Counted from the stretch's first letter, positions 1 to 11,625 are shown. The stretch: DNA of 64,000 bases from Meghimatium bilineatum (GCA_034231615.1 CM067298.1:55456883-55520882); one strand, 5' to 3'. Notes: generated by a model not told the origin, from the letters alone. Translations and numbers: made by a program.

Positions 1-284
1 GCACATCCACGGATTTTGGAGTTAAATAAGGTTGTATACATGTCTTAATCATCTTCAGTATCTTCTTTACCTTTCTTCAAGCATACACTTTTATCGAATT
101 TGATGGCGACTGTTTTATCTACACGATACCTGACATGTCCCTCTTCAATTTAAATTATTTAAGAGCCAAGGCGAAAATCACAGAAGTTCTTGCACAGAAG
201 AATCACAGATTCTTACTAATCTATCTGTATCAATAAAATACGACAGCATTTATTCTACCATAAATGTACAAATTACATTAATAT

Positions 285-650
285 AAAGACTACGCTGAAT
301 GTTTACAAAGCTGTGGTACATCCAGTGCTGTTATACGATGATGAAACATGGATTGTGTATAGATGAGATGTGGGGAAGCTCGATCCTTCACGCAAATTGT
401 CTCAGAAAAGTTTTAAACATCAGATGACAAGGGGTGTTTCCAAATACCACTGTCCTTAACTGATCTGGTATCCCTAGTATTGACACTATTCCTATTAAGA
501 CACAGATTCGTTGAACAGGACCTGTGGTAGGAATACCAATCATTGCCTCCTAAAGATACTTCTCTATGGTGACTTGCAGATGGATATACTCTCTCATGGT
601 TGCCAAAAGAAGCGCTACAAAGATTCGTTAAAGAACACAATGTAGATCTA
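285..650 (+). mobile_element. 5'-truncated LINE, C-terminal end of the reverse-transcriptase ORF
   Basis: Translated in shifting plus frames, this reads like the C-terminal tail of a non-LTR retrotransposon polyprotein: a KAVVHPVLLY / ETW block near 305-350, and a QKKRYKDSLK-like block near 608-635. The first corresponds to the usual 'LLYGCETW' motif after the RT thumb and the second to the basic tail. Several frame breaks make it a relic. It abuts an oppositely oriented LINE piece at about 644. Family assignment is by motif recognition only. Confidence 0.6.
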
Positions 651-1660
651 AGCTATATTATTTACATTTCTCTACATTCTTAATTATATACCTCATGTTG
701 AATATGTGGTCTCTTATTTCTCTTCCTGCACGAAAACCGGCTTGAACTTCATGAATTTCTGTTTCTAATTTGCGTTGTATCCTTTTCGTTATGATCTGCA
801 GTAGTATTTGGGTGGCTAGACTAATTAGTGCTACTGTTCTATAGTTGGTACATAGTTGAAGGTCTCCTTTTTTTGGCAATGGTATAAATACTAACTGTTT
901 CCATTCTTCCGGCCATATTCCGCTTTTCCATATCTTGCAGCATAAAATATGGTATATTTGAACAATGGAATCTCCACCAGCGTGTATCATCTCTAACGTT
1001 ACTTCATCGTTACCTGGAGCATTTCCTTTTTTCGATTTCTTATTTTATGTCTGACCTCTTCAATTGTAGATTCTTGTTCTAATTCATTGATGCTCTGATC
1101 TGGTGACTGAGTTGTTCGTTTATACATTTCTTGACTATATTCCTTCCATCTGTGTAGAATATCTGTTTTCTCTGTTAGGGCATTCCTTTTTTTATCTGTT
1201 AGTACTCGAAGTGCAGGCTTGAAGTTATTCTGTTGTAATACTCTTACAGCATTGAACATATTTTTGCTATTTCTTGTTGTCTTTGTTCATCGATTTCTCT
1301 GCACGTATTCATTATGTATTGCTGTTTGTCATTCATAATTCATGTCTTAATTTGTTATGATAGTTCCCTGTAGTTTGATTGACTTTTTCCGGTAGTTTTG
1401 CATCTCCTTCTATCTTCAATTAAGTTCATTGTTTATTCTGAGATGCATTCTTGATTTTTGCGTTTTTGGGTAGAAGCTTTTCTGCAGTGTCGGTGATAGA
1501 TTGGCTTATTTTTTTTGCCAAGATCGTTTGGTGTCATTTCTTCCTGTATATCTAGAAGTTTGGTAAATCTGTTTTTATATCGATACTATATTCGCTTGGT
1601 ATGTCTGATGTCTCATATCCCAAGTACATAATCATACATACAGAGTTCCTCGTCAACTAT
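644..1660 (-). mobile_element. RTE-like LINE relic: linker plus start of the reverse transcriptase
   Basis: Read on the minus strand from about 1660 down, the frames give the basic linker between endonuclease and RT (about 1640-1000), then the RT entry segment with an NAPGND-like motif and an AGGDSIVQ block (about 1035-955), then 'PEEWK..VFIPLPKKGDL..C.NYR..ALIS' (about 925-830) and 'QAGFRAGR' (about 735). A frame break falls in an A-run near 1024, separating the 86-residue and 110-residue open stretches. It stops before the catalytic YADD box, so it is truncated at both ends. The RT family is well supported; the RTE clade is inferred from motif wording. Confidence 0.8.
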
Positions 1661-2039
1661 ACATCCATGTGAACGAAATAGGTTTTATTCTTCAAATGAA
1701 ACGTTGTTTTTCTATTTTCTTTTTACTTTTTCTGTAATTTTCGTTGATCCCGTTGCGTATTCTTTGAGTTGGCAGCCAACGAGAACCGCGAGAAATTTCA
1801 AACATTGGAACTTTTGACGGGTGATTTCAGATTAGTCAACTTAACTATTTTTGACGAAACGTGGAACATGGTAATACAATATTCATGATCAATGATACCA
1901 CACATAATAGTACACACAAATCGATGTTTATATCAAAATTTATTTATTAAGAACACAACATAGCACACGGTCAGTCAGAAACGGCACTGTCTACGTTCAC
2001 ATAATGATGGATTGACGGGACAATTCCGGAAGAGTATGT

Positions 2040-2790
2040 GTGTCATGTGACGTATTCCTTCCAGAACGTTGTCTTCCCAATGAACTCTCTGAACCTCTCT
2101 TTGTCTTGGGCGATGTGGCTTGCATTTTCTAGCGATGTATTCATGTTATCTTTAATGTCGTCAGTCCATCGTCTTCTTGGTCTGCCCCTTCTCCTCTTCC
2201 CAGGTACTCTTCCCTCCATTATTTGTCTTTCTAAACAGTTATGTCTCTTTATATGACCAAACAGGCGTAGTTTTCTTTTTGTTATTGTGTTTAGTAACCA
2301 ACACTCTGGAATATTCAGTGTGTTTATAATATCTGAGTTTCTGATTTTATCCTTCCATGATATTCTAAGTATCTTCCTGTAGCATTTCAGCTCGAAGGCG
2401 TTGATCTTCTTTGCCGCTGTTTTACTTGTTTCCATGAGTCCATGTTTCACAGCCGTATGTTGCAACCGGAAAAATAAAAGTTCGTAACATCAGCACTTTC
2501 GTTTCTATTTTGTTGTTTTTCCATATGTTTTACAGCCGTGCTATTTTGCAATATGCCAGTGCCAATCTCTTCCTTATTTCTACCATGCAGTCTCCTGCAC
2601 CGTTGATGTTTGCTCCGAAGTATTCAAATTTATCCACACATTCTATCTCGGTATTGTCTATTCTGATTTTTGGTTGTTGTGTTGTTATATCTGTTGACAT
2701 GATTTTTGTTTTCTGCGTGTTTTAAATACAAATTTTGTGCTTCGCTATATTTCTTTGTGTTCTTGATTAGTTGTTCCAATCCCTTTATAT
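2040..2790 (-). mobile_element. RTE-like LINE relic: post-RT region and C-terminus
   Basis: On the minus strand, 2780-2470 gives fragments of the segment after the RT palm (a Lys/Asn-rich 'K.H..N' strand and 'CMVEIRK'-like text). 2465-2043 is a 140-residue open stretch with 'INAFELKCYRKILRISWKDKIRN', 'RKLRLFGHIKRH' and a 'GKRRRGRPRRRWTDDIK' tail. These are the standard C-terminal motifs of RTE-type LINEs. It cannot be one collinear element with 644-1660, because on the minus strand it would lie upstream of that RT fragment. It is a separate insertion or a rearranged piece. Confidence 0.8.
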
Positions 2791-2954
2791 CGTTTGAGTA
2801 TAAATTATATCGGAAGAGTATAAATGATAATAAAAGACTAGAATAATAGAGATGAAACAAAATGAAACAGAAAGTTCGTAGAATATCATAGGGTTTCGAC
2901 AAAACAAAACAAACAGATAAGTGACAATACGTAACAGGACACCTATGACACATA

Positions 2955-3215
2955 TGAATGACGGATGTTAGTCCCCAAGGTATGCAGAGTGCCAAATTGG
3001 AGGATATACCAGTTCTCAAGCGCATATCGACTTCAGTCATCAGAGGATTACGATGTAATGGCTGTAACCTGGACATCACAGGCATCTCGATAACGTACAC
3101 GGTTAAAGTAGTCAGCAACAGGAGTCCAAAACGAGTGTTTAATGTTATGCCAATTTCCACAGAATCTATTTGCGAACTTGAAACAAGACAAACCATATAC
3201 TGTATCATGGATTTC
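2955..3215 (-). mobile_element. Penelope-like C-terminal tail, dispersed family member 1
   Basis: The minus strand, with frame breaks, reads 'RYALENWYILQFGTLHTLGTN'-like text and, upstream, 'RYRDACDVQVTAIT'. The same order of motifs occurs at 55960-56165 (RYHGALDIQVTAIK ... RYALENCLIFELGTI), and a more decayed copy lies at 36839-37000. The '[LI]-x-x-LGT-x-x-P-x-G-[LT]-N' ending resembles the GIY-YIG-side tail of Penelope-like elements. Membership of one repeat family is well supported; the Penelope assignment is inference. Confidence 0.45.
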
Positions 3216-3556
3216 TAGATACAAGGATATAATACAACATTTCCCGCATCACGATAATTATTGCCTACTATATCAATCATCAAACAGTGCCGGCAGATAC
3301 TTTCTCCCAAAGTATCTTTAAATTTTAAACATGTGTTAATCCTATAACATCAGCATATTAAAGACAATCATTTGTTCTTTATCAGTTTAGTGTCACTGTT
3401 TGCTGTAACAGCTTGTAATTTCATAATGTTGTGAGTTCAGTGCATATTGTAATATTAAATCCTCCTGACGCTAGTAGAAATCTTTTGGTGGATTAGCTGT
3501 GGCCCGTATTTTGACCAGTCTTGCATGGATTAAATAATAGGAACAATACATGCATA

Positions 3557-3562
3557 TTTATT
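3557..3562 (-). promoter_or_regulatory. Possible poly(A) signal of the GPCR gene (copy A)
   Basis: AATAAA read on the minus strand, about 215 bases past the GPCR stop codon. It is conserved in copy B (12493-12498). The hexamer is common by chance in AT-rich DNA, so support is weak. Confidence 0.3.
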
Positions 3563-3774
3563 AATTATCTATTAAATATATACTTTAAACCACTATGGTA
3601 TCAGAAATATAAAAAACCTCAAGCCACTAGAATGAGTCATAACAAGGACATTTTTGGTTGGTGAAATCACTTCCCAGACGTATAACTAGTATGCAATGGA
3701 GTAATATCAAAATAATATATTATTAATTATCTTAACAGTTGTATTGAAAAGTTAATTTCGGTCAAAAATATATG

Positions 3775-4850
3775 TCAACGATGGCAATGGCGTACTTTAT
3801 ACGAGCTCAGACGAGTAGCCAGGTTTCTTTTAAATCGCTTTCCAAACAGCAGGAGAAAAAATAAGTTAGACGATGCGTAAATGAGTTGAACCACCTTTCC
3901 TGCTTCTTGAATAGCTGGTATCATGCTTGGATCGAGTAAACCGTTCCACCCAACGCTTTCATACGTTAAAACCCACACCAGACCAGTTACTGGATATGCA
4001 ACCAATGACATCAGAACTAATGTCATCACAGCAACTGTTAAACTTCGTTCGTTATAACTGTGAAGATTGTAGAATTGTCCGCGTCTTCGTCGTACATTCT
4101 GCGAACTCTACGGGCACCTGAAAGAAGTCTGTAGATGAGAACAGAGTCCACAACAAGAAGTGTTATCCAAGCAAATATTTTTACAGCGAGTCTCAACAGT
4201 ACCCCGCTCTTAACAACGTTGCTAAACTGGCCTGTTCTGCATATTTCCCATGTAGTTTCTTGTAACAACTTTATATTGTGGCTTATATAGACATGGTAAG
4301 CGCAGATTACCGTAAGTGTTTCTGGGATGGAGATAATCAATGCCAAACAGAACACAGCCGAAATAATTACTTTCCTTCTTTTCCTGCTATTGTACGATGC
4401 CATTTTTATGGGCATAAAACTGTATAGGTATCTCTCCATGGCGACAGAAATAGTTGCCAGCATTGACGTTATGAAAGATGCCCGTGCGGTGTAGCTGAAT
4501 ACATGGTGAGCGAAATACATCCCGCTGCAAGTAAATCCCAATTTACAGTTGCCTAGCATTGCATGCATGATTTGTTGACAAATTCTGGAACTTAAGAACA
4601 CTGTATCCCAAATAGCCAGATTTAGTAGTAGAATATCAAGTGTTCGCATTTTGTTAACCCATTCTGTTAGACCTATGAGAATGAAAATGTTACAAATCAA
4701 ACCAAAAAAAGCCAACGATATTTTTATAGGCAAAAGAGGCCACTTGACTCCACTAAGTATGCTTGCAACAGATTGTGTCATTGTCTCTGTTATATTGTCG
4801 ATCTTTATCGCTTCTTCAAAGTAACTGTTGTTCATTTCTGAGGCAGACAT
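3775..4850 (-). CDS. Rhodopsin-like (class A) GPCR, intronless, copy A with one frame break
   Basis: A seven-helix receptor, likely at the plasma membrane and probably peptide-type. The ATG at 4850 is preceded in frame by TGA, so the start is secure; the stop is at 3775-3777. Length is about 358 residues once one missing G near 4081-4084 is allowed for; copy B has that G and reads through. Visible: N-terminal sequons N7 and N19; TM1 with GLICN (N54); TM2 LNLAIWD (D82); TM3 with Cys102 and E139-R140-Y141 (ERY in place of DRY); a possible ECL2 Cys near 204; TM5 about 216-240; TM6 with P287 but no CWxP; TM7 with N329 in SSNLFFLLLFG instead of NPxxY; a basic helix 8 (GKRFKR). The helix 8 style recalls FMRFamide/myosuppressin-type receptors, but the ligand is unknown. 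No intron lies within the CDS. Confidence 0.85.
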
Positions 4851-5200
4851 TTCTAGGAGTCACTATGCTTAGTATATATTTTCACAGATGGCAATATCTT
4901 ATGAGATTGACGATATTTTTCAATTTTCATTACCAACTGACAATTTTAGTAAAACGTTACCACAATGTTGAGATATGTATGTTCCAATGTTCCAAAGCAT
5001 ACATTATATAAGAATGACATTGTCAAACGTTACGTGCATCGTATTTCTAAAAGTTATAAAGTCCACATTGAAAGCAGGTAGCAAATAGGTATGCACATAA
5101 TATATACGGATACACGCAATTCTGAAAATCACAATGGATCACATATCAGCACATTAATGAATAACATAATTCACAAAATTGACTAATCAGTGTTTTTCTA

Positions 5201-5610
5201 GTAACGCAACATGAGGTAAACAGGTTACTAAAATACTTACCTTGCCTATTAATAAAAATATATTTTTAAAAGTATATATAAAAAAACATACAATAAAACT
5301 AAACAGGACAATTCTCCACGTATCGGCTCAAATTGAACCTTTTTCAAGAGACAAACAACAGAAAACGACAAAATAAAAAACAAAATAGATGTCTATATTT
5401 CATCAAGCCCCGTCTCCATAGCGCAGGGATGGCAACGCATCTAGTAAAAGTGAAAATGCGTGCATTCATTATAAACAAACCGAAAGTGGGAAATTAGAGA
5501 CACTATAGATGAGTGCAAGAATAATAAAAGAAAAAGATATTTTTAAAATATATTTTTATAAATAGGCTAGGTAAGTGTTTTAGTAACCTGTTTACCTCAT
5601 TTTGCGTTAC
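5201..5610. mobile_element. 410-bp MITE with about 70-bp terminal inverted repeats, present only in copy A
   Basis: The left end starts gtaacgcaacatgaggtaaa and the right end finishes with its near-perfect complement (…tttacctcattttgcgttac). The inverted match runs about 70 bases with few mismatches. TA flanks both ends (5199-5200 and 5611-5612), the expected Tc1/mariner-type target duplication. The interior has no coding capacity. Copy B lacks it together with the adjacent 5611-5679 segment. The whole missing stretch is bounded by 15-bp direct repeats (5186-5200 and 5680-5694) that occur once in copy B (14120-14134). Confidence 0.8.
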
Positions 5611-6125
5611 TATTTGTTCATTAGGTTACTGCGGCACCATCCACTTTGTCGGACACTCTCTGACCATTTGGTTATTTATATCAGTGTTTTTCTAAATCAA
5701 GATGGCATCATTCAGCGAAAAAATGATTTAAAGTAAGTTCCAAACTATTTGTACGTGGTCTTTTTTTATACAATTTCCCTGTTCTGCTCTTGTGTAAATT
5801 TATAATAACCTAGAATTAACTAGTAGTACTTTTCGGCAGTAAGTTAATACTTTCTTTGTGAATTTGAAATTCGTGGCTGAAGTTTTACATACAATTTGTG
5901 TGTTTATTGGTTTCTTAATTTTGTGTTATAATTTTTTAAATGGCAAACAATTTGGGGAAATTGATGTTTGTTATCAACACGTCATGTGCGCATGATTGTT
6001 GTTCAATCTCTTTAATTTTTGAATAATTAAAAATGTAGAATACAATTATCATTTACTACTTAGGTCTATTGTGTTTTTTTCCCAAATAACATAAGGAAAG
6101 TAGTGACTCAAAACAAATAAACAAG

Positions 6126-6590
6126 CTAAAAATGACATTTATATAATGCTACATCTATTCTATATTAACTAATGACCACGAAATATGGACAGTGAACACA
6201 CATCATGAAGACAGAATTGATGCCTTTAGATTTGGATATGTAGAAGATTATGTAGATCATCGTTGAAAGAGAAGAACACAAACAACGAGTTTGAACAACA
6301 CTCGTATGAAAAAAAAATGAAATAGAGGAAATGGAGATCACACAAATAACGTATTTTGGCGCATATTAAAAGACATAACACCTTGCAGAACGCCTTACTT
6401 GAACACCTTACTGGACTTTTTACCAGTCGAGGGGAGATAATAAAAGAAATAATGAGAGATAAGCGGGAGAGAAACATCACACAATGGGCAGGTTACAGTC
6501 TAACAGAGTGCGCTACGCAGAGACAGTTGAAACTGAAAGTCTGCTGCAGATAAACTACGTTGCGCAGACATCACTTAATAATGAGTACTG
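6126..6590 (+). mobile_element. LINE C-terminal relic (same family as 61802-62325)
   Basis: Nucleotide and broken-frame similarity to 61865-62310: 'KCYIYSI', a tggacagtgaac block, 'EDRIDAF', the gcatattaaaagacataacacc region and the final cgttgcgcagacatcact. It is shared with copy B (14585-15035), so it predates the haplotype split. It carries multiple frameshifts. Confidence 0.7.
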
Positions 6591-7129
6591 TGTTTCTTTA
6601 AAATTTGCATTACTTAAATGATGAATGAATATAAACGGTCTATGATAGTTACTGTTTCGACACATCCTCTGTAGTGAAATTCATTTTCTATCTTGAAAAT
6701 GATTTCATATTTTTATTTAGTGCATACGATTATTTGTTTAAATATATTTAACAATAAAGATAACATTCTACACATATGTAATGCCATTTCAGTGTTCTTT
6801 AAGTGCACATATAACTGATGATATTTTAATCCTATTGAAAGTTAATAATCTCAGTATGACTATCGCATATCTGCAATAATATAAACACTCTCTTAGTGGG
6901 TAGACATGATACGCGTTTGGGAACAGTTCACAAACTGTTTTACCAAATCTATCTTGTACAATGTTTTTGTACTCATAATTTGATTACTAACGCAAGAAGA
7001 TTACCATATAGAATGTTCTGTCACAATTAGAGGCCTATTATGGGTTGTCATTCTCCACCTGTAACGTTTTGTCCACTTTACATGTTAAGTAAATGCATGC
7101 CTACGAGTATATACTTATTATTTTCAATT

Positions 7130-7480
7130 CATCTTCTTCATCTGCGTTCAGCAACTGTGGTCATGACATATTATCAAGTTCGTCTTCAAGACGAAGTCCA
7201 CCGCCATCTCCAGGTCAGAGCGGCTGCCCTATAGCTTTTGCTTCAAGTCTGTATCCTCTGGCCAGGTCTTCTGTCTCTGCTCTTTGTATGTTGAGCAGTC
7301 CTGAAGTATGTATTCCGGAGTCTTGGTTCCGGACCGTATGGACGTCCATCTGTGTATGCGATACTCAATCGGCTAAAGGTGTCCCAACAGTCTGCAGTGG
7401 CCTGTTCTAATGAGAAATATTGTGGTCTGTTGATACTTTGGAGGAGATGTATTGCATCTTGTTTGTATTCCACTTACATT
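7130..7480 (-). mobile_element. Tail of an RNase H-bearing LINE (zinc-knuckle-like end), copy A
   Basis: The minus strand reads 'HRLSIAYTDGRP.GPEPRLRNTYFR', then a frame change to '..EQRQ..WPEDTDL..KLWGS..DLEMTVDFV'-like text. This is the stretch that follows RNase H in many LINEs ('CPxC..E.T..HIL..C..Y...R...WP'). It is better preserved in copy B at 15580-15925. It is degraded here by indels. Confidence 0.65.
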
Positions 7481-7685
7481 TGTTACTTCCACTTTTCTGT
7501 GTATGTGTTGTGGATTATTGTTTTTGCCTCTCCGTAAGACAGTGGGTGTTTGTATTGCTCCATTTCGCTTCCTGCTATTGACAGAGCATCTAAATGTAAC
7601 ACATACATAACATTTCAAACAGCGGTCATCAAAATCATCACGTTCATTCTATTCCATATAAGTGGATTGAAAAATAAGACGTAGT

Positions 7686-7896
7686 ATAAAAAAAAAAAAT
7701 GGTAGCATATCCTATCCAGGACGTAGCTATCAAACCAGCATTTGTTGGCTGTGGTGATTTTCTAGGCAATATAAATATGTCCAGTAGGTTGCCATTGCTT
7801 TCTGAACGATCCGGATGCACAATTGCCTGTGGTGAGGATCGAACTCGGTACCTTTGCCGTCACAGACGCGCTCTGTACCACTTCGCCACAGAGCCG
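7686..7896 (-). mobile_element. tRNA-derived SINE, present only in copy A
   Basis: On the minus strand the head carries a Pol III A box (TGGCGAAGTGGT, about 7877-7888) and a B box (GAGTTCGATCC, 7836-7846) at tRNA-like spacing, followed by an unrelated body that ends in a T-run (7687-7699 read in reverse). It is flanked by an 8-bp target duplication gacgtagt (7678-7685 and 7897-7904). Copy B has a single gacgtagt at 16120-16127, the empty site. Confidence 0.88.
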
Positions 7897-8324
7897 GACG
7901 TAGTTTAACAATTTTTATATCAAAAAAGTAAGTCTGACTGGTGTATCATTTGTGGAACTAAGCATAAATTACGACCTGACTATACGTGAATAATTGTATG
8001 CTGAATCATTTAATGTGATAATTTATTTATAATGAGGAGAGGTAAATTTACTAAAATTCAATAAAAACGATATCTAACAACCAAATATGAATTGTAATGA
8101 TTAAAATTAAGTAATTTCAACATAACAATGAATTCCGAGAATTAGACATATAGTAATTCGATATTTAAAAAAAAATGTATTTTAGTTGCTAGAAAAACAC
8201 GTTAATTCGAATGTAATACTGTACTAAATCTCTATATAAATTACGTGAATCGTAAATAAATATATTCTGTTGATTTAACATAAGCTATCCCAAATAGCTA
8301 ACGTAATCACACATTTAACTCCTA

Positions 8325-10708
8325 TAGTCCGTTCAGAATCGTTTGCCGAGATGTTATGATTTATAATTCAAAAAGTTCTTGATGATTTCACATGAATTTT
8401 GGCATACGTTGTTAAAATGTCCATGTCGCGAAAACATATGTGTTACTTGATGTCTAGCTGTAACGGTTTATTTGAAAGCGGCGAATTCTTTTGATGTTTG
8501 CCCATGTAAAATATTATTTCGACCATAAACAAAATATTTTACAGTAATCTAGTGCAAATGATGACCCATTAGGCGTGTCCACAAAATTTTACATGGTGGC
8601 AGGTGTAAAAAAATTTAAAATATATCTTTTGTTCGTAGAGTCAATTTGATATTGTTCCATGCTCTTGGTGTGAGTTTCACAAATGTTGTCGCTGCCTTTG
8701 AAATAAGTACATATATTTCTTCATGTAAGGAATTTTGTCTGTAATAGTTGATCCAAGATATCTGAACTTCTGTATTGAATCAAGCGGGCTAATTTTTATA
8801 AGTAATGGTTGATGGTTTGCTTATAACATTTTTTTGAATTGCTTGGGTGGTATTGCGCAATGAAATGTTTTACAAATCAACTTGTAAATTTTGCAAATCA
8901 AACTTTTTTTAGTGTAGACTTAATCAGAGTAATGATCATTCATGATCAGACGAGTCAAATAGGTCGATTACTGTTTTCGGCTGAACAAACAACAAACCTT
9001 CCTTTTTCCAATATTCCTCTTCTTGGCGTAACACATGATCCTCACATTTCACCCAGTAGTCTTTATGTATATTTGATAGAGCCTGATTGTAAGAGTCTCA
9101 ATATCACATAATTGAAAGTTGTATTTGTAGATGCTACGTGTCCTTTAAGCTTTTGCCCAAATTAGCTCTATAGGATTTAAGTGTGCATGATATGGAGGTA
9201 GTCTCAAACATCTATGACCATGTTCTTTAATTAACTTGTCTATTTAAATATCTTTGTTCGTTGTGTCTGTTTTACAAGGTTAAGCAATTCGGGTTTCAAG
9301 TACCTGTCGGTAAAAGGTATGTGTTCTTTATGAGTCACGTTTTGATTGCATCTTTTGTACTTGATGTTGTTGGGATTCTATCTTCTACGTTCACTACGTT
9401 ATGGTATGAAGCATTGTCCATTATCAGACAAGAAGGTCTATCTAATATTGGAAGAATACTTTTTCGATCCAGTCTTCGGAATATGTGCCCATTCATTTCG
9501 GATGTGGTAGTCTCTATTGTCAATGGATTTTGAAATGAAAATTAGATGAGCATTCTGCAACAACCCATTATGTATGCTACCTGCATGTGGCAACTATCAA
9601 ACGTTGCCCTTTACTACTTGGTACTGATCTTTTAATACTTCCATCTGCTAACTGCCATTCCTTTTCATTTGTATGATGAGCGTTGATCCAAGTTTCATCT
9701 AAATACACAATATCATAACCATTCTCGCGCATTCCCTTCACGTAAATACTTGCTTCTAAGAGCTACCAGATGTGGCTTTTCACAAATAATGTTTTTTCCA
9801 CCAGCATACTTTCTAAAGGTGAAGCCTGCATTTCTTACAGTTTTTCCATAATAAAGTTTTTGATATTTCAATGTCGTTATTAGTTTTCAGCCAAATCTTC
9901 AACTTTCTAAGTGTCACTTCTTCGTTTTTATCAAACATTCTACATATTTCTCTTTTTACTAGGTCCTTATCGAAACTGTCTATCTTTTCTTTCCTTCCTT
10001 GCTTTCGTGAATTTGTTGGCAATAAATATCCGCTTGCTTCCACTATCGATCAAATGAACGTTTACACAAACCTAAAATATGCATTGTTCTCTTCTCAGGA
10101 TTTGATAAAGAACAATAAAGATGTCCCTTTTTACGCTCTCATGCAGAAGTATTGATAAATCTTTTATAGCAATGTTATGCTCAGTAAAATATTTCGCTTT
10201 CAGATTCATTCTCACATAGACTTGCAGAAGGTAATATGCTTAGTGCCGCCTACATTTTGTAAATATTGAGACGTGCCTCTGACTTGTGACTTTGAAATCG
10301 AGTCAATATCCGATTTTGATTTCACATAATTCTAAGTTCAGGAAAAATAATATTGGTGCTAAACGGGAATTTCCATATGTTAACATTGCTTTATACAAAT
10401 GTACAGTGGAAACAACTACTTTTAGAACGGTGCACATTCTACCGTGAGGGTCATGCCTTTATATTTAATAATCAGATGTGAGATGTAAGCATCTACATAA
10501 TCCAGCGGTTGTTTATAATTTAGATTAACTTTTTTTTAATATAGGTTAAATAAGGTATCTTTGATACTGGATCACATTTCTTTGATAAAAAAATATTTCT
10601 ATAGCGACATTATTATTCTAAACCTAACTTCAAATGATCAATCCAAATGAACAATACGTTTTTGATAAAAATAATTTAACATCTCGGCTAACGATTCTGA
10701 ACGGACTA
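8325..10708 (-). mobile_element. 2.4-kb Tc1/mariner-superfamily transposon with a long D-E spacer, present only in copy A
   Basis: The terminal inverted repeats are about 32 bp with one mismatch: the left end begins tagtccgttcagaatcgttt and the right end is its complement ending gaacggacta. TA lies at both junctions (8323-8324 and 10709-10710). The uninterrupted site is visible in copy B, a single TA at 16568-16569. The interior holds one minus-strand transposase (8936-10209) plus about 500-600 bases of noncoding sequence at each end. High TIR identity and presence/absence polymorphism suggest a recent insertion. Confidence 0.92.
8936..10209 (-). pseudogene. DDE transposase of the 8325-10708 element (frame-broken)
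   Basis: Cut-and-paste transposase acting on the TIRs of the surrounding element. From the N-terminus: probable ATG at 10209; helix-turn-helix region (DKDLVKREICRMFDKN ... VTLRKLKIWL, about 9980-9870); a linker with GFTFRKYAGGKNI; first catalytic Asp in VYLDETWINAHH (about 9706-9680); second in IMDNASYHN (about 9425-9400); Glu in YHAHLNPIELIW (about 9190-9160); C-terminal ...EEEYWKKEGLLF... ending at a TGA at 8936-8938. Counting through at least two frame changes, about 83 residues separate the second Asp from the Glu, against 34-37 in typical Tc1/mariner. At least four one-base frame breaks interrupt it; in this assembly these may be sequencing errors as easily as decay. Confidence 0.85.
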
Positions 10709-11479
10709 TAGTATTATCGCCCGTGTATTAGGAATATGATTTAAATGTATCTACTGTGTGAGTATATATATATATGTATACTAATACTTATTGTTCCGTT
10801 TTTTATCGAATGCGAGCTAAAATGTAATGTTAGACTGCGCGCACTAAGATTGAAAATTACACAGAAACACGTATCTACTTATTTCTGATATGGGAAAATA
10901 CAACACAAGTTCACTTTTAACCACTCCACTTCAATAACAATAGCATTGTAAACTTTACGGATTAAACACCCATATAAATCGTATACGAGAAAAGTAAAAT
11001 TACCATGAAATCAAATGGATTGTGCATAGATTTATATACCTAAGATAAGGTATAAGGTAGTCACGATATTTTAAAATATATTTGTTAAGTATAGAGTTCA
11101 GATGCGCTGCGCTATTTGTCATTATGAATAGCTGTTTTCTGTATGCCGACACGGTGACCATTATTAAGATCCACAGTGTCTGCTGACTATCGATGCTACG
11201 TAATTTTTATTTACCAAGTGTGACATGGGTATTGAATCAGAGAAACTGTAAGACAATTTTATTAGATACATGACCATAGTTAAATTAGAGAGAACAGATG
11301 AGCAGTCTTGAAGAATCAATAAAACAAGAAGATATACAATCAGATATATAAATTATTGCAGAAAAGAAATGCACGAAGAGGGAGTGCTATAATGAATGTA
11401 TTAACGCGGGTAAAATAAATGGAGATAGTGTGAAAATAAAATAATATGTCATATTAATGGAAGATTTAGTCCGGCTAGC

Positions 11480-11625
11480 AAGTGACCCCACGTATATTGA
11501 ACCCTCTCAGGGCTAAATATTTATGCCCTCGGCGTAGAAGATTGTCAACTGAGAGCCACATATAGTGAACCCTCTCAGGAATGGACTTCTATTCCCTCGG
11601 CTTAAAATATTGTCTAATAGGAGCC
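11480..11625. repeat. Two-unit tandem repeat of about 72 bp (copy A)
   Basis: Two diverged units, each containing 'gaaccctctcagg' and 'ccctcgg' about 20 bases apart and ending in a gagcc block (gagagcc, then gagcc in tataggagcc). The same pair is found in copy B at 17352-17500. It lies just beyond the 3' side of the minus-strand LINE tail at 11680-11960 and could be its 3' untranslated part. Confidence 0.5.

Noticed and set aside
7830..7896. tRNA gene
   Set aside because: A and B boxes are present, but the sequence continues into a 211-bp body flanked by a target duplication, so it is a SINE head; the same applies at 30018, 41340 and 51850.
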